Assembly: GCA_950022295.1 (NCBI GenBank)
Contig: OX465599.1
Coordinates: forward strand, 281,749,501 to 281,813,500
Direction: 5' to 3'
DNA length: 64,000 nt
Origin: Bromus sterilis
Lineage: Eukaryota > Streptophyta > Magnoliopsida > Poales > Poaceae
Shown: positions 10,061-20,946 of the stretch, one piece after another
Layout of the letters: each line of letters starts with the position of its first letter
Position numbering within the stretch: position 1 is the stretch's first letter
Made by a program: the position numbers and the translations under genes
The notes under the pieces: model-generated
Databases searched by the model: none
Told to the model about the DNA's origin: nothing
What the model saw: only the letters and a program-made list of their open reading frames with translations

Positions 10061-12211
10061 TTGTCGTCGAGCATGAGCCACGCCTCCGGTCTGATCTTTA
10101 GGCGTGGGGCAGTGGACTTTGTGGTGGATTATGCTGCGCGGTTCGGGGTCGGCGCACCCCTGCCGCCCGGTATATCGCTGCAGGTCGGTAGCCACCGCCT
10201 CTTCATCATCTGCTTCCCCGAGGCGTATCCCAGGGAGGTGCGCGTCTTCTCCAGTGCCACGGATCCGCTCCCGACCAGGGGCTGCACGGCAGCTCCCGGC
10301 GGAGTGGAGTCGCGTGTGCACGCAACCGTCATGATGGCGGGAACGACCGCGTTAAGCAATCAAGGCGCGGCGAGTGCGGCTAGGAAAGCCAAGGAGGCCG
10401 CGGATGCGGCGGAAAGAGTCAGCACCAGTGCGTTGCCGGATGTGTTGTACACTCCCATGAACAGGAATGGTGATCCCGATCAAGTTCACACTGATCTAGA
10501 GACAGCACGGCTTGCTCTTGCCCGCAGGGCCGAGCACGTGCTGGCAGAAGAGTGCAGGCTGGGAGCCATCACGAGAGAGTACAACGCAGCGCACGCCAGC
10601 CAGCGGCGGTCGATTGCACATGCGGTCCTAGAAGATCTCAGGACTAGAGGTCGTGATGTCGGCAGAGAGTTGTCAGGAGCTGGGCAGCCGGCAACATCGG
10701 CATTTGTCCAGCGACCAACATACAGCACGCCCGAAAAAAACTTGCGAGCTACCGAGGAGATTGCGAACGAGCTGGAGGATCTGGAAGGTGAAGAGCGGCG
10801 TCAGCAAACTCGCCGACTGTGCGAGCTGCTGGCGTCGGCAAAGCAGCATTAGCAGGCGGCATTGGATAATCCGGGTGCAGGCCCTGAAGCATCAAGAAGG
10901 ACTGCGAGGCCGGCTCTGGAGGCCATTCAGCGGCATAACAGGCAGCAAGGCTAGTCCTAACGTGAGAGCTGGGTCAGAAGCAACCGGGGTCCCCCGGTCA
11001 TGAACAGAAGATCAGAGGAGCCAGCTGTGAGCAGCAAGCGCAACGACCCACCTCGTCAGCCAGAAGCAAGGCCAGCAATCAGCAATCGGCTCGGCGCTCG
11101 TCAGATCAGCGAGAACTATGCCAGGCATCGCATTGAGCTATTGGAAAGAGATGCACAGCAGGAAGAGGAGGGAGCAGTCGGCCCAGTGTGTTTCGGACAC
11201 CGCATTCGGACTAAGCAGTTCCCCAAAGGGTTTACCTTACCCAGATATACCCCCAAGTATAATGGCTCCGTTAAGCCAGATGATTGGCTGACAGATTACA
11301 TGACCGCAGTCGGCATCGCCAGCGGCAGTCGGCGTGTAGCTGTACGCTATGCTCCTCTGATGCTGCAGGGGTCATCTCGCATTTGGTTGAACATTTTTCC
11401 CTGCAACAACATCAACTGCTGGGAGGATTTCTCAGAAGCCTTCATTCGCAATTTCACTGGCACGTATGATCGGTCGCATCTTCCTTGGCAGCTTTCCCTT
11501 TGTGTGCAAGGCAAGGACGAGCCACTCCGAGAATATCTAGCTCGGTGGATCTAGTTGAAGAACTCATGTGAAGGAGTCCATGAGATACAGGCCATCCAGT
11601 ATTTCACTAATGGATGTCTGGTGGGATCAATGCTGAAGCACAAGCTGCTCCACAAAGATTTTTCGTCCTTGGCCGAGCTCATGAAGGTTGCCAATGCGTT
11701 TTCTGTCTCTGACTCTGCAATGCGCGAGCCCATCCATCTCGGCGTCGGCGGTGTCGTTCAGACCCAAGTGTCTACGCAAGCGGCAGAGACAGGGAACCAA
11801 GGGCTCAGTCGGCGAGAGCGCAGAGAAAACAATCGGAACAACATCAACAACCAGCAAAATAGCAGAAAGAGGAAAGATGAGCAGCGAGACGCTCAGTATG
11901 GCGGTCGGCAGGTGGCCGCTGTCCAAGATCAAGAGGAACAAGGGGCTGCAGGAGACAGTCGGAAGATGAAGCTGAATGCGAAGCCGCAGTGGCCAATGAA
12001 TCCCAAGTACACATTCGAGGATATGCTGGATCAGCCATGCAAAATGCACAGCTGTCCAGGCAAGCCAGCGGCGCATACCACTCGGCAGTGTGATTTTCTC
12101 AAGCGCATAAAAAAGGGAGAAGCATTACCACCTCCACCCCACCACCACCTCAGAACAGAGCACCACCTCAAGCGCAAAACCAGTTTCCGCGGCAAGATGC
12201 CGCATATATGA
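10061..12211 (+). pseudogene. gag: Element C gag, broken
   Basis: Three open stretches make up one gag. 10061-10852 is an amino-terminal Ala/Arg/Glu-rich region (tag at 10850). 11000-11554 holds the retrotransposon gag core (KFPKGFTLPRYTPKYNG-like start, then WLTDYMTAVGI, WEDFSEAFIRNFTGTYDR, LREYLARWI). 11555-12211 gives the rest of the core, a basic Asn/Arg-rich run, and a knuckle-like CKMHSCPGKPAAHTTRQC. The stop at 11552 lies between ARWI and LKNS, where related gags read Gln, so it is probably a CAG-to-TAG change. Another frame change lies between 10852 and 11000. Confidence 0.85.
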
Positions 12212-12351
12212 TTTTCACCAGTGAGTCAAGTGACAAAGGCAGTCGGAGAGCCTGAGCTCAGGAGGTCAATGCCACCATGCCCCCGATTCCCTAGTACATG
12301 CACTGGTCCGATTGCAAGATTACCTAGGGCAGGGAGGATCACCCAAGCATC

Positions 12352-12790
12352 ATGCCGAATCAAGGCACCTATCCGCTCGTGGTGGATGCCCTGTTTCCGA
12401 CACCAAAGTTTTCATGTCTGTTTTCCCGAGTGCTCATTGATCCAGGGAGCACAATCAACATCCTATACAGAGACACAATGATCAAGTTGGGACCCACGGA
12501 GAGAGACCTGGAGCGCAGTCGGACGACGTTCCATGGGATTGTCCCTGGTTTGTCATGCACTCCTATGGGTCGCATTCGGCTGGATGTGATCTTTGGGACA
12601 GAGGAGAACTTCAAGAGAGAACCGATATGGTTCGAGGTCGCCGACGTCAGCAGTCCATACCATGCCCTCTTGGGATTTCCTGCAATCGCCAAGTTCATGC
12701 TTAATTCGTACGATCCCTACCTGAAGATGAAGTTGCCAGGGCCAAACGGCATCATCACTGTCGCCGGGGAAGTCTCTCGAGTGCTCATCC
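12352..12790 (+). pseudogene. pol: Element C aspartic protease
   Basis: Open frame with the retropepsin core. The active-site segment reads LIDPGSTINIL (D-P-G-S in place of D-S/T-G), then a flap region and HALLGFPAIAKFMLNSYDPY, LKMKLPGPNGIITV. After about 12790 the frame is lost. The RT frame (codons starting at positions 2 mod 3) takes over near 12815, so a frameshift separates protease and RT. Confidence 0.8.
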
Positions 12791-12814
12791 TCCGGTGCAA
12801 ATCTGGCCGATTCC

Positions 12815-14460
12815 TTGGTCGTGGTCGAAGAGAAGCGTCAGCTCGACAAGGTGGTGGCAATGGCTCAGGCTCAAAGCAAGGTTCCCCTTCCAGTCGGCCC
12901 AGCCAAGCGAGCAGATGAAGAGACCACTTTCAAGGCGTCCAAGGACAGCAAGAAGGTTGCTCTAGATCCCTCCGACCCAACCAAGTTTGTTGTGGTCGGA
13001 GCAGGACTTAGCAACAAATAGGAAGGCGAGCTCGTCGAGTTCCTCCGTGAGAACCGGGACATCTTTGCATGGTCTCCACAAGACATGCCTGGAGTGCCGA
13101 GGGAACTCGCCGAGCACAAGCTCCACATTCGGCCAGGTTCTAAACCGGTCAAGCAACCCCTTCGACGTTCTTTTGAAGACAAGAGAAGAGCAATCGGCGA
13201 GGAGGTCGCCAAGCTCAAGGCTGTAGGCTTCATCATGGAGGTTTTCTACCCCGAGTGGCTTTCAAACCCAGTCCTCATGATGCAGAAGAACAAAACTTGG
13301 CGCATGTGTATCGATTACACCTTCCTGAACAAGGCATGCTCCAAAGATCCGTTTGCTCTGCCCCGTATAGATCAAGTCATTGACTCTACGGACGGCTGCA
13401 AGCTTTTTTCATTCCTGGATGCCACTGCTGGCTATCACCAGATCAAACTTGCTGTGGAAGATCAAATAAAAACTGCCTTTATAACCCCCTTTGGGGCTTA
13501 TTGCTATATCACCATGCCCTTTGGTCTGAAGAACGGAGGTGCCACCTATTAGCGCACCATCCAGCGATGCACGCATTCTCGGCTCGGCAGAAACTTGCAT
13601 GTGTATGTAGACAATTTGGTGGTGAAGACGGTCAAAGGAGTCACACTCCTGGACGACCTTAAGGAGACATTCGCCAATTTGCGCACCTACCAGATCAAGC
13701 TGAATCCAGAAAAGTGTGTGTTTGGCGTTCCAGCCGGCAAACTCTTGGGATTTCTCGTTTCTGAAAGAGGAATCGAATGCAATCCCGAGAAGATAGCCGC
13801 AATCGAGCGAATGGATCGACCCAAGAATTTGAAACAAGTACAGAAGTTCACCGGTTGCTTGGCGTCACTGTGTCGATTTCTTAGTCGGCTGGGAGAAAAG
13901 GAAATCCCATTGTATCAGCTCATGAAGAAGACGGAGAAGTTCACCTGGACTCCACAAGCAGATGAAGCATTCAAGGAGCTGAAGCGTATGCTCTCCACCG
14001 CGCCGATTCTAGCTGCATCGATTGAGAAGGAACCAATGATGTTGTATATCGCGGCAACCAATCGGGTGAACAGTGCAGTGATGGTGGTAGAGCGTCCTGA
14101 GAAGGACAAAGCTCAACCGATTCAGCGACCAGTATATTACATCAGCGAGGTGCTCTCAACATCCAAGAAATTTTTTCCCCATTACCAGAAGATGTGCCAC
14201 GGAGTCTACATGGCGGCCAAAAGATTGAAGCCCTATTTTCAAGCTCATCCGGTCATGGTGGTCAGCTTGGCCCCACTAGCCGACATCATTGGCAGTAGAG
14301 ATGCAACCTGCAGAGTGGCCAAATGGGAAATTGAAATCGGAAACCACGGCATCCAGTACGAGCCGAGAACAACAATCAAGTCTCAAGCGTTGGCCAATTT
14401 CCTGGTGGACAGGGCTGAAACTCAGTACATGCCACCCGTCCCAGGATCGGATTTCTGGAG
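12815..14460 (+). pseudogene. pol: Element C reverse transcriptase and first RNase H
   Basis: One frame with TAG stops at 13019 and 13550. RT motifs in order: connector VPRELAEHKL, WRMCIDYTFLNKAC, first catalytic Asp in FSFLDATAGYHQI, FGAYCYITMPFGLKNGGATY followed by a stop where Gln is expected, then HVYVDNLVVKT. The usual YVDD is YVDN, so a catalytic Asp is lost. Thumb and connection follow (NPEKCVFGV, LLGFLVSERGIE). The first RNase H starts LYIAATN rather than TDAS, lacking the catalytic Asp, as is typical for the degenerated first RNase H of Tat elements. Confidence 0.88.
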
Positions 14461-15346
14461 AATGCATTTTGATGGGTCCAAGATGAAGAATGGCCTAGGG
14501 GGCGGCATTGTTCTCACGTCACCAAAAGGAGACCGACTGCACTATGTATTGCAAATCCATTTCGCAGCATCAAACAATGTTGCCGAATATGAGGCCCTTG
14601 TGCATGGCATCAAGCTGGCCAAGGAGATTGGCATTCGGAACATAGAGTGCTTTGGCGACTCCGACCTGGTGGTGCAGCAATGTACAGGCAATTGGGATGC
14701 CAAAGATGCAAATATGGCAAGCTACCGTTTCCTGGTGCAGCAGCTCAGTGGATATTTTGAAGGTTGCAAATTTCATCATGTGCCAAGAGCAAACAATGAA
14801 GCAGCAGACGCCCTATCCAAGCTAGGCTCCACCAGGCAAAGTATTCCACCAGGGGTATCATTGGAGCATATCAAGAAGCCCTCTATCACGCCTTCGCCAG
14901 AGTCCGAGTCCATTTTCATATCAGAAACCGACCTGGGGGCATTAAGGCAAGCAAAGTTCGTTCAGCCGATGAAGATTCCGACTCTGAAGAAGCAGTCAAG
15001 CGCCCAGGGAGTTGCGGCCTTGGCAAGTCCGGCAAACCCAGGGGCTGCCGATTGCGGTCCAGGGGCTGCTGATCTCGGCAAGAAGAAGAAGTCCAAGGCA
15101 AAAGCAGCAGCAGCACAAGGTGTCGGGAACTCATCCGAGCTATCGACACCAGGGGCTGCCGTTTGCAATCCAGAGACGCCGATTCCAAGAGAAGAGCCAG
15201 GGGATCCTGAGGCTTCAGCCGCAGCAGAGCAAGCAACATCAGGGGCTGCCGACAACAAGTCAGAGTTGGAAGTTGTTAGCTCAGAGATGGAGTCTGAAAT
15301 GACGAATGTGCAAGAGGCCGAGCCAAAAGAAGCAGTCGCACCATAG
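14461..15346 (+). pseudogene. pol: Element C second (archaeal-type) RNase H and low-complexity linker
   Basis: A second RNase H follows the first: HFDGSKMKNGLGGGIV, AEYEALVHGIKLA, GDSDLVVQQ, and ANNEAADALSKLG. All four acidic residues (D, E, D, D) are present, as expected of the additional RNase H that defines Tat elements. From about 14990 to 15346 comes an Ala/Lys/Glu-rich linker with four GAAD/GAAV repeats (underlying DNA phrase CAGGGGCTGCCG). The linker ends in a stop at 15344-15346. Confidence 0.85.
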
Positions 15347-15384
15347 CATGAAATGGTCATGGTAGTCGTCACCGCTCCAACCTA

Positions 15385-16645
15385 GGCGCAGCCGATCAGA
15401 GATTTCCTGGTTGACGGGATTCTTCCCCCAGATGAAGTCGAAGCTAGGCAGATACAGCGCCGATCTGGTGCATACACCATCATTAACAATGAGCTGATGC
15501 ACAGAACTGTAACTGGAGTTCTCCAGCGATGTGTAGAAGAGGACAGGGGGCTCGAGTTGCTCCGGGACATTCATCAAGGTGAATGCGGTCAACACGCATC
15601 AGCAACTGCAATAGTAGCCAAGGAATTCCTCCATGGTTTCTATTGGCAGACAGTGCGAGCTGCGGCGGAGCATCTGGTGAAGCACTGCAATGGCTGTCAG
15701 TGGTTCAAGGCAAATAGTCATCTCCCGGTGTCGGAACTCAAAACAATCCCAATAACATGGCCGTTTGCAGTTTCAGGGCTGGACATGGTTGGGCCGTTCA
15801 AGCGAGCAAGGGGTGGTTTAACCCATCTACTAGTTGCAGTCGACAAATTCACGAAGTGGATTGAGGCACGTCCGATCAAGAAACTGGATGGTCCGATAGC
15901 AGTCAGGTTCATCGACGACGTCGCAAGTAGATACAGAGTTCCAAACAACATCATCACCGACAACGGCACGAACTTTGCAAAGGGGGCATTGGCTCGGTAC
16001 GCATCCGAGTACGGCATTCGGCTCAATCTGGCATCCATAGAAAACCCCTAGTCAAATGGTCAAGCAGAAAGAGAAAACGGCCTCATCCTAGCGGGCATCA
16101 AGCCCAGACTGATTGAGCCACTTGAAAGAGCACCTGGGGCATGGATTGATGAGCTTCTGGCAGTTTTGTGGAGCCTAAGAACCACACTCAACAGATCAAC
16201 CGGATTCACCCCATACTTCCTGGTATACGGCTCAGAAGCAGTCATCCCAGCCGACATTGAGTTTGACTCACCTCGGTGCACCCTATACACTGAAGCAGAA
16301 GCCAAGGAAGCGCGAGAAGATGGTGTTGAGCTGAAGGAAGAAGCTTCCCTGCTGGCTCTGTCCAGGTCGACAATTTACCAGCACAGGCTGCGACACTACC
16401 ACAGCAAGAGGATCCGCCCCCTCTCTTTCCGTGAGGGCGATTTTGTGCTCCGCCGGATCCAGAAGTCATATGGTCAGCACAATTTATCTTCACCTTGGGA
16501 GGGCCCTTTCGTCGTCAGCTGAGCACTCAAGAACAATGCGTATTATCTTATCGACTGCACACAAGGCACTCGGCAGAAGGACACTTCAGGAGTTGAGACG
16601 CAGTGTCCCTGGAACGCCGAGCTGTTATGACCGTTTTACAGTTGA
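15385..16645 (+). pseudogene. pol: Element C integrase
   Basis: Same frame as RT, entered after stops at 15346 and 15384 (TAG where Trp is usual). The zinc finger is complete (H and H in DIHQGECGQH, then CNGC). Core: first Asp in GLDMVGPFK, second in NIITDNGTNF, third acidic residue in SNGQAERENG, which is preceded by TAG at 16049 where HPQ is normally read. C-terminal part LLAVLWSLRTTLNRSTG, FVLRRIQKS, SSPWEGPFVVS; TGA at 16520 and 16628; natural end near 16645. No chromodomain. Confidence 0.88.
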
Positions 16646-17332
16646 GTCATGCGAATGTATTCATGCTATCAAGCATTCAATCATTAAAGTTGTCATGCAT
16701 CTGAGAGATAGCATTCGATTGTCTTTATATGATTACTTTGTTTTTGGGCAAGCCTCAGTTGGCAAAGCCTTGTCGTTCCCGAGATGTGCGAAAAATCTCA
16801 CTCGGGGACTGGCCGACCATGCGGTCACAAAGTATAAGGTGAAAGACCATGAGGACTACAGGTTCGGAACCAAGCTATCATGCGACACGAGCACATATCA
16901 CAAGTTGACTGTGGCATCGATGTCGCAACGGCTGGTCGGACCTGCGGTATCGAACCACGAACTTAAAAACACTCTAGAAATAGGACCATGGCCGACGGCG
17001 CCATGTGACCGATTGCCTCCCTGATCGATGCACCGAGCAATCGGCAAGGAGCAATCGGCTAACTAATTCTATGTAGAATCCTTCCGCGCTATTGCTAGAA
17101 CAGTTCAACCTCAATGACCAAATCCGAGTGGCGCATGATCCTGTGAGCCGACGCCAGACCGCATGTCGGTTGTCGGCAAACGTGAAATCATGTCCCCAAA
17201 GGAAAATGGCAAAGAGCAAGAGCGAAAAAGCGAAAAGCAGGAAGTCGATCACATAAGAAAGCTATGCAATAAGCAAAGATAAGAGGCTCAAGGCCGAATA
17301 GGTTCATTACATAAAACCACCCCCAGTGGGTG
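16646..17332. other. Element C spacer after pol
   Basis: No coding signal on either strand that I trust. It lies between the sense pol stop and the antisense gene stop, so it probably holds the converging 3' UTRs. It contains CTCGGGGACTGGCCGACC-like phrases shared with other parts of C. Confidence 0.55.
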
Positions 17333-17877
17333 TCATCGGAATCTGGCAAAGTCTTGCGAAAGTTGCGGTAAAAGACATAAAATTAATTCGGGAACGATAG
17401 AGGTCGGCGGCGCAGTCGGAGCAGTGGATGGCGCCTGTGTAACGGCCGGAACTGTTTGCTCCGGCACTGTCGAACCTTCTGGAATAGTAGCCGCCTCCGA
17501 TTGCTTCGGCCCCGTCAAATCTTCATTCGCCTTGGAGGGCTCGGCATCAGCTAGCTTGGCACTCGTCCGTCCTGAGGTGGCTTTGGGTGAAGTATGAGAC
17601 GAGCTGCTATCGGATAAGTCATTGTGATACAGATGGGAGCTTGAAGAGCGCCCATGTTGACTGCCTTGACCTCCTCGGGCACGCCCGCCAGCAGAAGGGC
17701 TGTCGTCGGCCAGGGCAGCGATTGAAAGTGGAGCAACCGGCATCCCAGCATCGTCAAGAACGGGAGTGTACTCAGTATGAGGGAACCACCCGGCCATGGT
17801 CGTGTCAAGGCGGTTTACCAGGGTGTAAGCAGTCTCAAGGAGGTCGGCCGCCCCGTCTCGCATGGTGTAAAGCCGAG

Positions 17878-19527
17878 TGATGGCAAGAGAGTGTTAATAC
17901 TCTTCAAGCCTCGTTAGTTACCCCAAGTGCAGAGTGAAATATAGTGCAGCGACAAGTTTTCCCTTGGCAAAGATACCAAGGTTTGTCTCCCGTAGGACTC
18001 CGAAGGATACAAGAAGGTGGTAAAGTGAACAATGGCGCTGAGGTTGCTAGCTTCACCGGGACCTGCACACAGATACAAATAACTTTGCTCCCAACGAGTA
18101 CAGAGGAGTTGTCAATTCCTCCGCCTTGCTGTTTACAAAAGATCAACGCAGGAGATAATAATAGTGGCAACTGAAAGTAAAGACTGAAAGTAATAAGGGT
18201 GTAAATAGTGATATGAAGATGGACCGGGGTCCCGTGATTTTCACTAGTGATGTCTCTCTCCCAAAAGACGATAAAAGTGCTAGCGAGGTAAACAAATCAC
18301 AGTTGGGCAATTGACAGGATTATGAAGGCACCGCAATGCTAACTATGCTGCAAAGAAATGAAGGGCTCAAAAGCAATGGGCAGTACGCCAAGGTAAGTAG
18401 ACCGAAATCCATCTGCATCTACTACGAATCATCCACCTTGAGATATCTATCCAGAACATCTCGCTGGTATTAAGTTGCGAATCCGACCCAAAGTGTAAAC
18501 TCAAAGCAACAGACAACTGCATTAAAAGAACTATGCGTAAAGTAAACAATACTTGCACCCGCAGGTACAAGCACCGTTGTTTTATCCCTGGTGGCAACAG
18601 AACATCCCTAGTCTCATGTTTCTGTCACTCAAGCTAGACATCAAGGGGCTGAACCCACAATCGAGCATAACGCTCTCTCTTGGAGTTGCAAATAAAATAC
18701 TTGGCCAAAGCAAATACCGCAATGGAGAACATGCAAGAATTTTCTCAAGAACATAATATAAAAGAGAAGAACCAAATATATTACTCATCACAATCTGAAC
18801 ATAGTCTCATAATCCATCAGATCCCAACAAACTCAGCATAGCAACAACAGAAATTACATAGATGCCTCGATCATGTGAGGCAGCTCACGAGGACTCGAAA
18901 GTGGAAGCACAAAAGGGGGAGAGATAGATCACATAGCTACTGGTCACGGACCCATGGTCCAAGGGAAACTACTCACGGTACATACGGGAGGCGTCCATGG
19001 CTATGGAGGGTCTCCCAGAGGGGGTAGCTTCTCCCGGCAGGGTGCCGTAGCAGCTTCTCCAGGCATCCCCGATCTAGAAACGGCGACGGCGGTGGAACAG
19101 AGGCAAGATGACGAAAGAGGAGTCCGTATTAGGGGTTTCCACCCCGAGGGGTAAATATAGGCGAAGGGGGCGTCGAGAGGGGCCACGAGGCAGTCAGGAG
19201 GGTGCCTGGCGCGGCCCAGGGTGGGACCGCACCACCTGCCCTCCTGGCTGCCTGGTGGTGGCCCTCCTTCCCTCCTTTGGTGATTCCGGAAGCTTCCGTT
19301 GCGCTGATTTTTTATATATTTTCCCAGAATTTTTGGAGCACTTTTAATGGCCGGAAAACCTGAAATACAAAAACAACAGAAAACAGAAACTGGCAACTGG
19401 GTGCACTTAGTTAATAGGTTAGTCCAAATAGGTTCAAAAGTGTATGAAAGTTCAAGCAAAACATGGCAAAGTCACACAAAACATGCATGGAGCAAGCAGG
19501 AATTATAGATATGTTTGGGACGTATCA
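17878..19527 (-). mobile_element. Solo LTR D (E/F/J-group type) in last exon of C's antisense gene
   Basis: Plus-strand TGATGGCAAG...GGGACGTATCA. Perfect TSD CCGAG at 17873-17877 and 19528-19532. 1650 bp, similar along its length to the LTRs of E, F and J (conserved phrases TCACTAGTGATGTCTCTCTCCCA, AACATCTCGCTGGTATTAAG), so it is a related but older LTR. Minus-strand TATA (CCTATATTTAC) near 19154. Confidence 0.93.
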
Positions 19528-20740
19528 CCGAGCCAGGCTCAGCTTGGGATACCAGCTCAACACGGTCTGAAGCGCCATCTTGGCACTAGTCCGGGTAGCT
19601 GAGTCAAGCATAGCTCTGACTCGTCGGGGAGCAGCCTTCAGCAGCATCAACACTTGGTCGTGGGTAGCGTTAGGGGCATCTCCTTGCTCCGAGTCCTCTT
19701 CGTCGGATTCATTGGTGCCGGCTGAGGATCCTTCTCCATGGCGCAGGCGCCCGAGTGCTTGTTTCAGTTCGGCAGGACCCCAAAGCAGCTCGACGAGCTT
19801 CTGGACGCCCAGTTTGAATGCGAAGACACTCCCAAGTATCACAGGGATGCGAGCCTCGGTGGCAATGATGAATTCCCGGGGACTCCATCCTTCAGCTTCG
19901 GCCCTCACCGGCCAGCCCTCCTCGGCTCGGATTTTATTTTCCTCAGCAACAACATGTTGAGTGGCGGGCTCGGAGGCAGGCCAATACTCTGTGACAAAAG
20001 GTTAAGAGTAAGAAGATACAAAAGAAAGGAAATCAGTAGAAAAGTCGAGACTAGAAGGACAACTTACCAGAAAGAAGGGAGTCCATCTCACGTCGTCCCT
20101 CGGGATTAGCTTGGGCCTCGCGTCAGTCCTTGGTTAGCTCGTCGTTATGGCGCAGTGTCATGGCCTCTAGCTTAGCCACCGCGTCGTCTCGCTCAGCTTG
20201 CAGACTAGTCCCAGCTGTCACCGCGGCATCGCGCTCTGAGCGCAAGACCTCAGCAGTCGTGGCATGGGCCGAGATCACCGCCTCTAGTTCGTTTTTATGG
20301 CTGGCCCTGAGCGCAGCCATTTCACTCCGCAGCCGCACGGCAGTGCGAGACAAATTGGTTTCGGTGGCTCAAAGGCGCTCAAGCTCATGTTGAGCCGCGG
20401 CTAGCTCGGGGCCTTGACGGCCGAGCTGCTCCACCAGCTCGGCTACCCAGCCCTGAAGAGAAGTAATAGTAGGCAAGGATGCGACAACAGCTGCAGTGTG
20501 GTTTAGAAGAAAAAGTCAGAATCGAAGAATGAAATCAATCGGTTGGGAATCAACAGAATTAACTGTCAGCTCGGCGACCTTGGCGGTCTGTTGGTTCACT
20601 TGAAGCTTAGCGGAGGCAAGGAGTCGCAAGCTGGCGGAGAAGGACTCGAGCAGAGTCTCAAAGACTTTGCGTCCTCGGAGGCAGCCTGTGCATTGAAAGA
20701 GAGTCAGTAACAAAAAAAATGATGAGATCAAAAGTCGAGA

Positions 20741-20946
20741 GAAGATCCGAGCTGACTACAAAGCAATCGGCCCGAATCTCGGGGACTACACCAAGTGGGT
20801 GCGCTTGCGCGCACCCACTCGAGGGAAGATCCACCGATCTGAGAAAGACGCGAGAAAACAAGTCAAAGGAAGATCCGAGCTGATTGCAAGCAATCGGCCC
20901 GATTCTCGGGGACTACACCCAGTGGGTGCGCTTGCGCGCCCCCACT
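20741..20946. repeat. Duplicated 79-bp segment with 11-bp hairpins in intron 3 of the antisense gene
   Basis: Copies at 20741-20819 and 20869-20946 both start GAAGATCCGAGCTGA and end in a hairpin. At 20794-20819 the stem AGTGGGTGCGC pairs perfectly with GCGCACCCACT around a TTGC loop. The second hairpin (20921-20946) has one mismatch. Confidence 0.85.

Noticed and set aside
16431..17024. 197-codon ORF after C's integrase
   Set aside because: It is out of frame with pol, begins inside the integrase C-terminus and shows no domain. Read as an out-of-frame shadow plus spacer.
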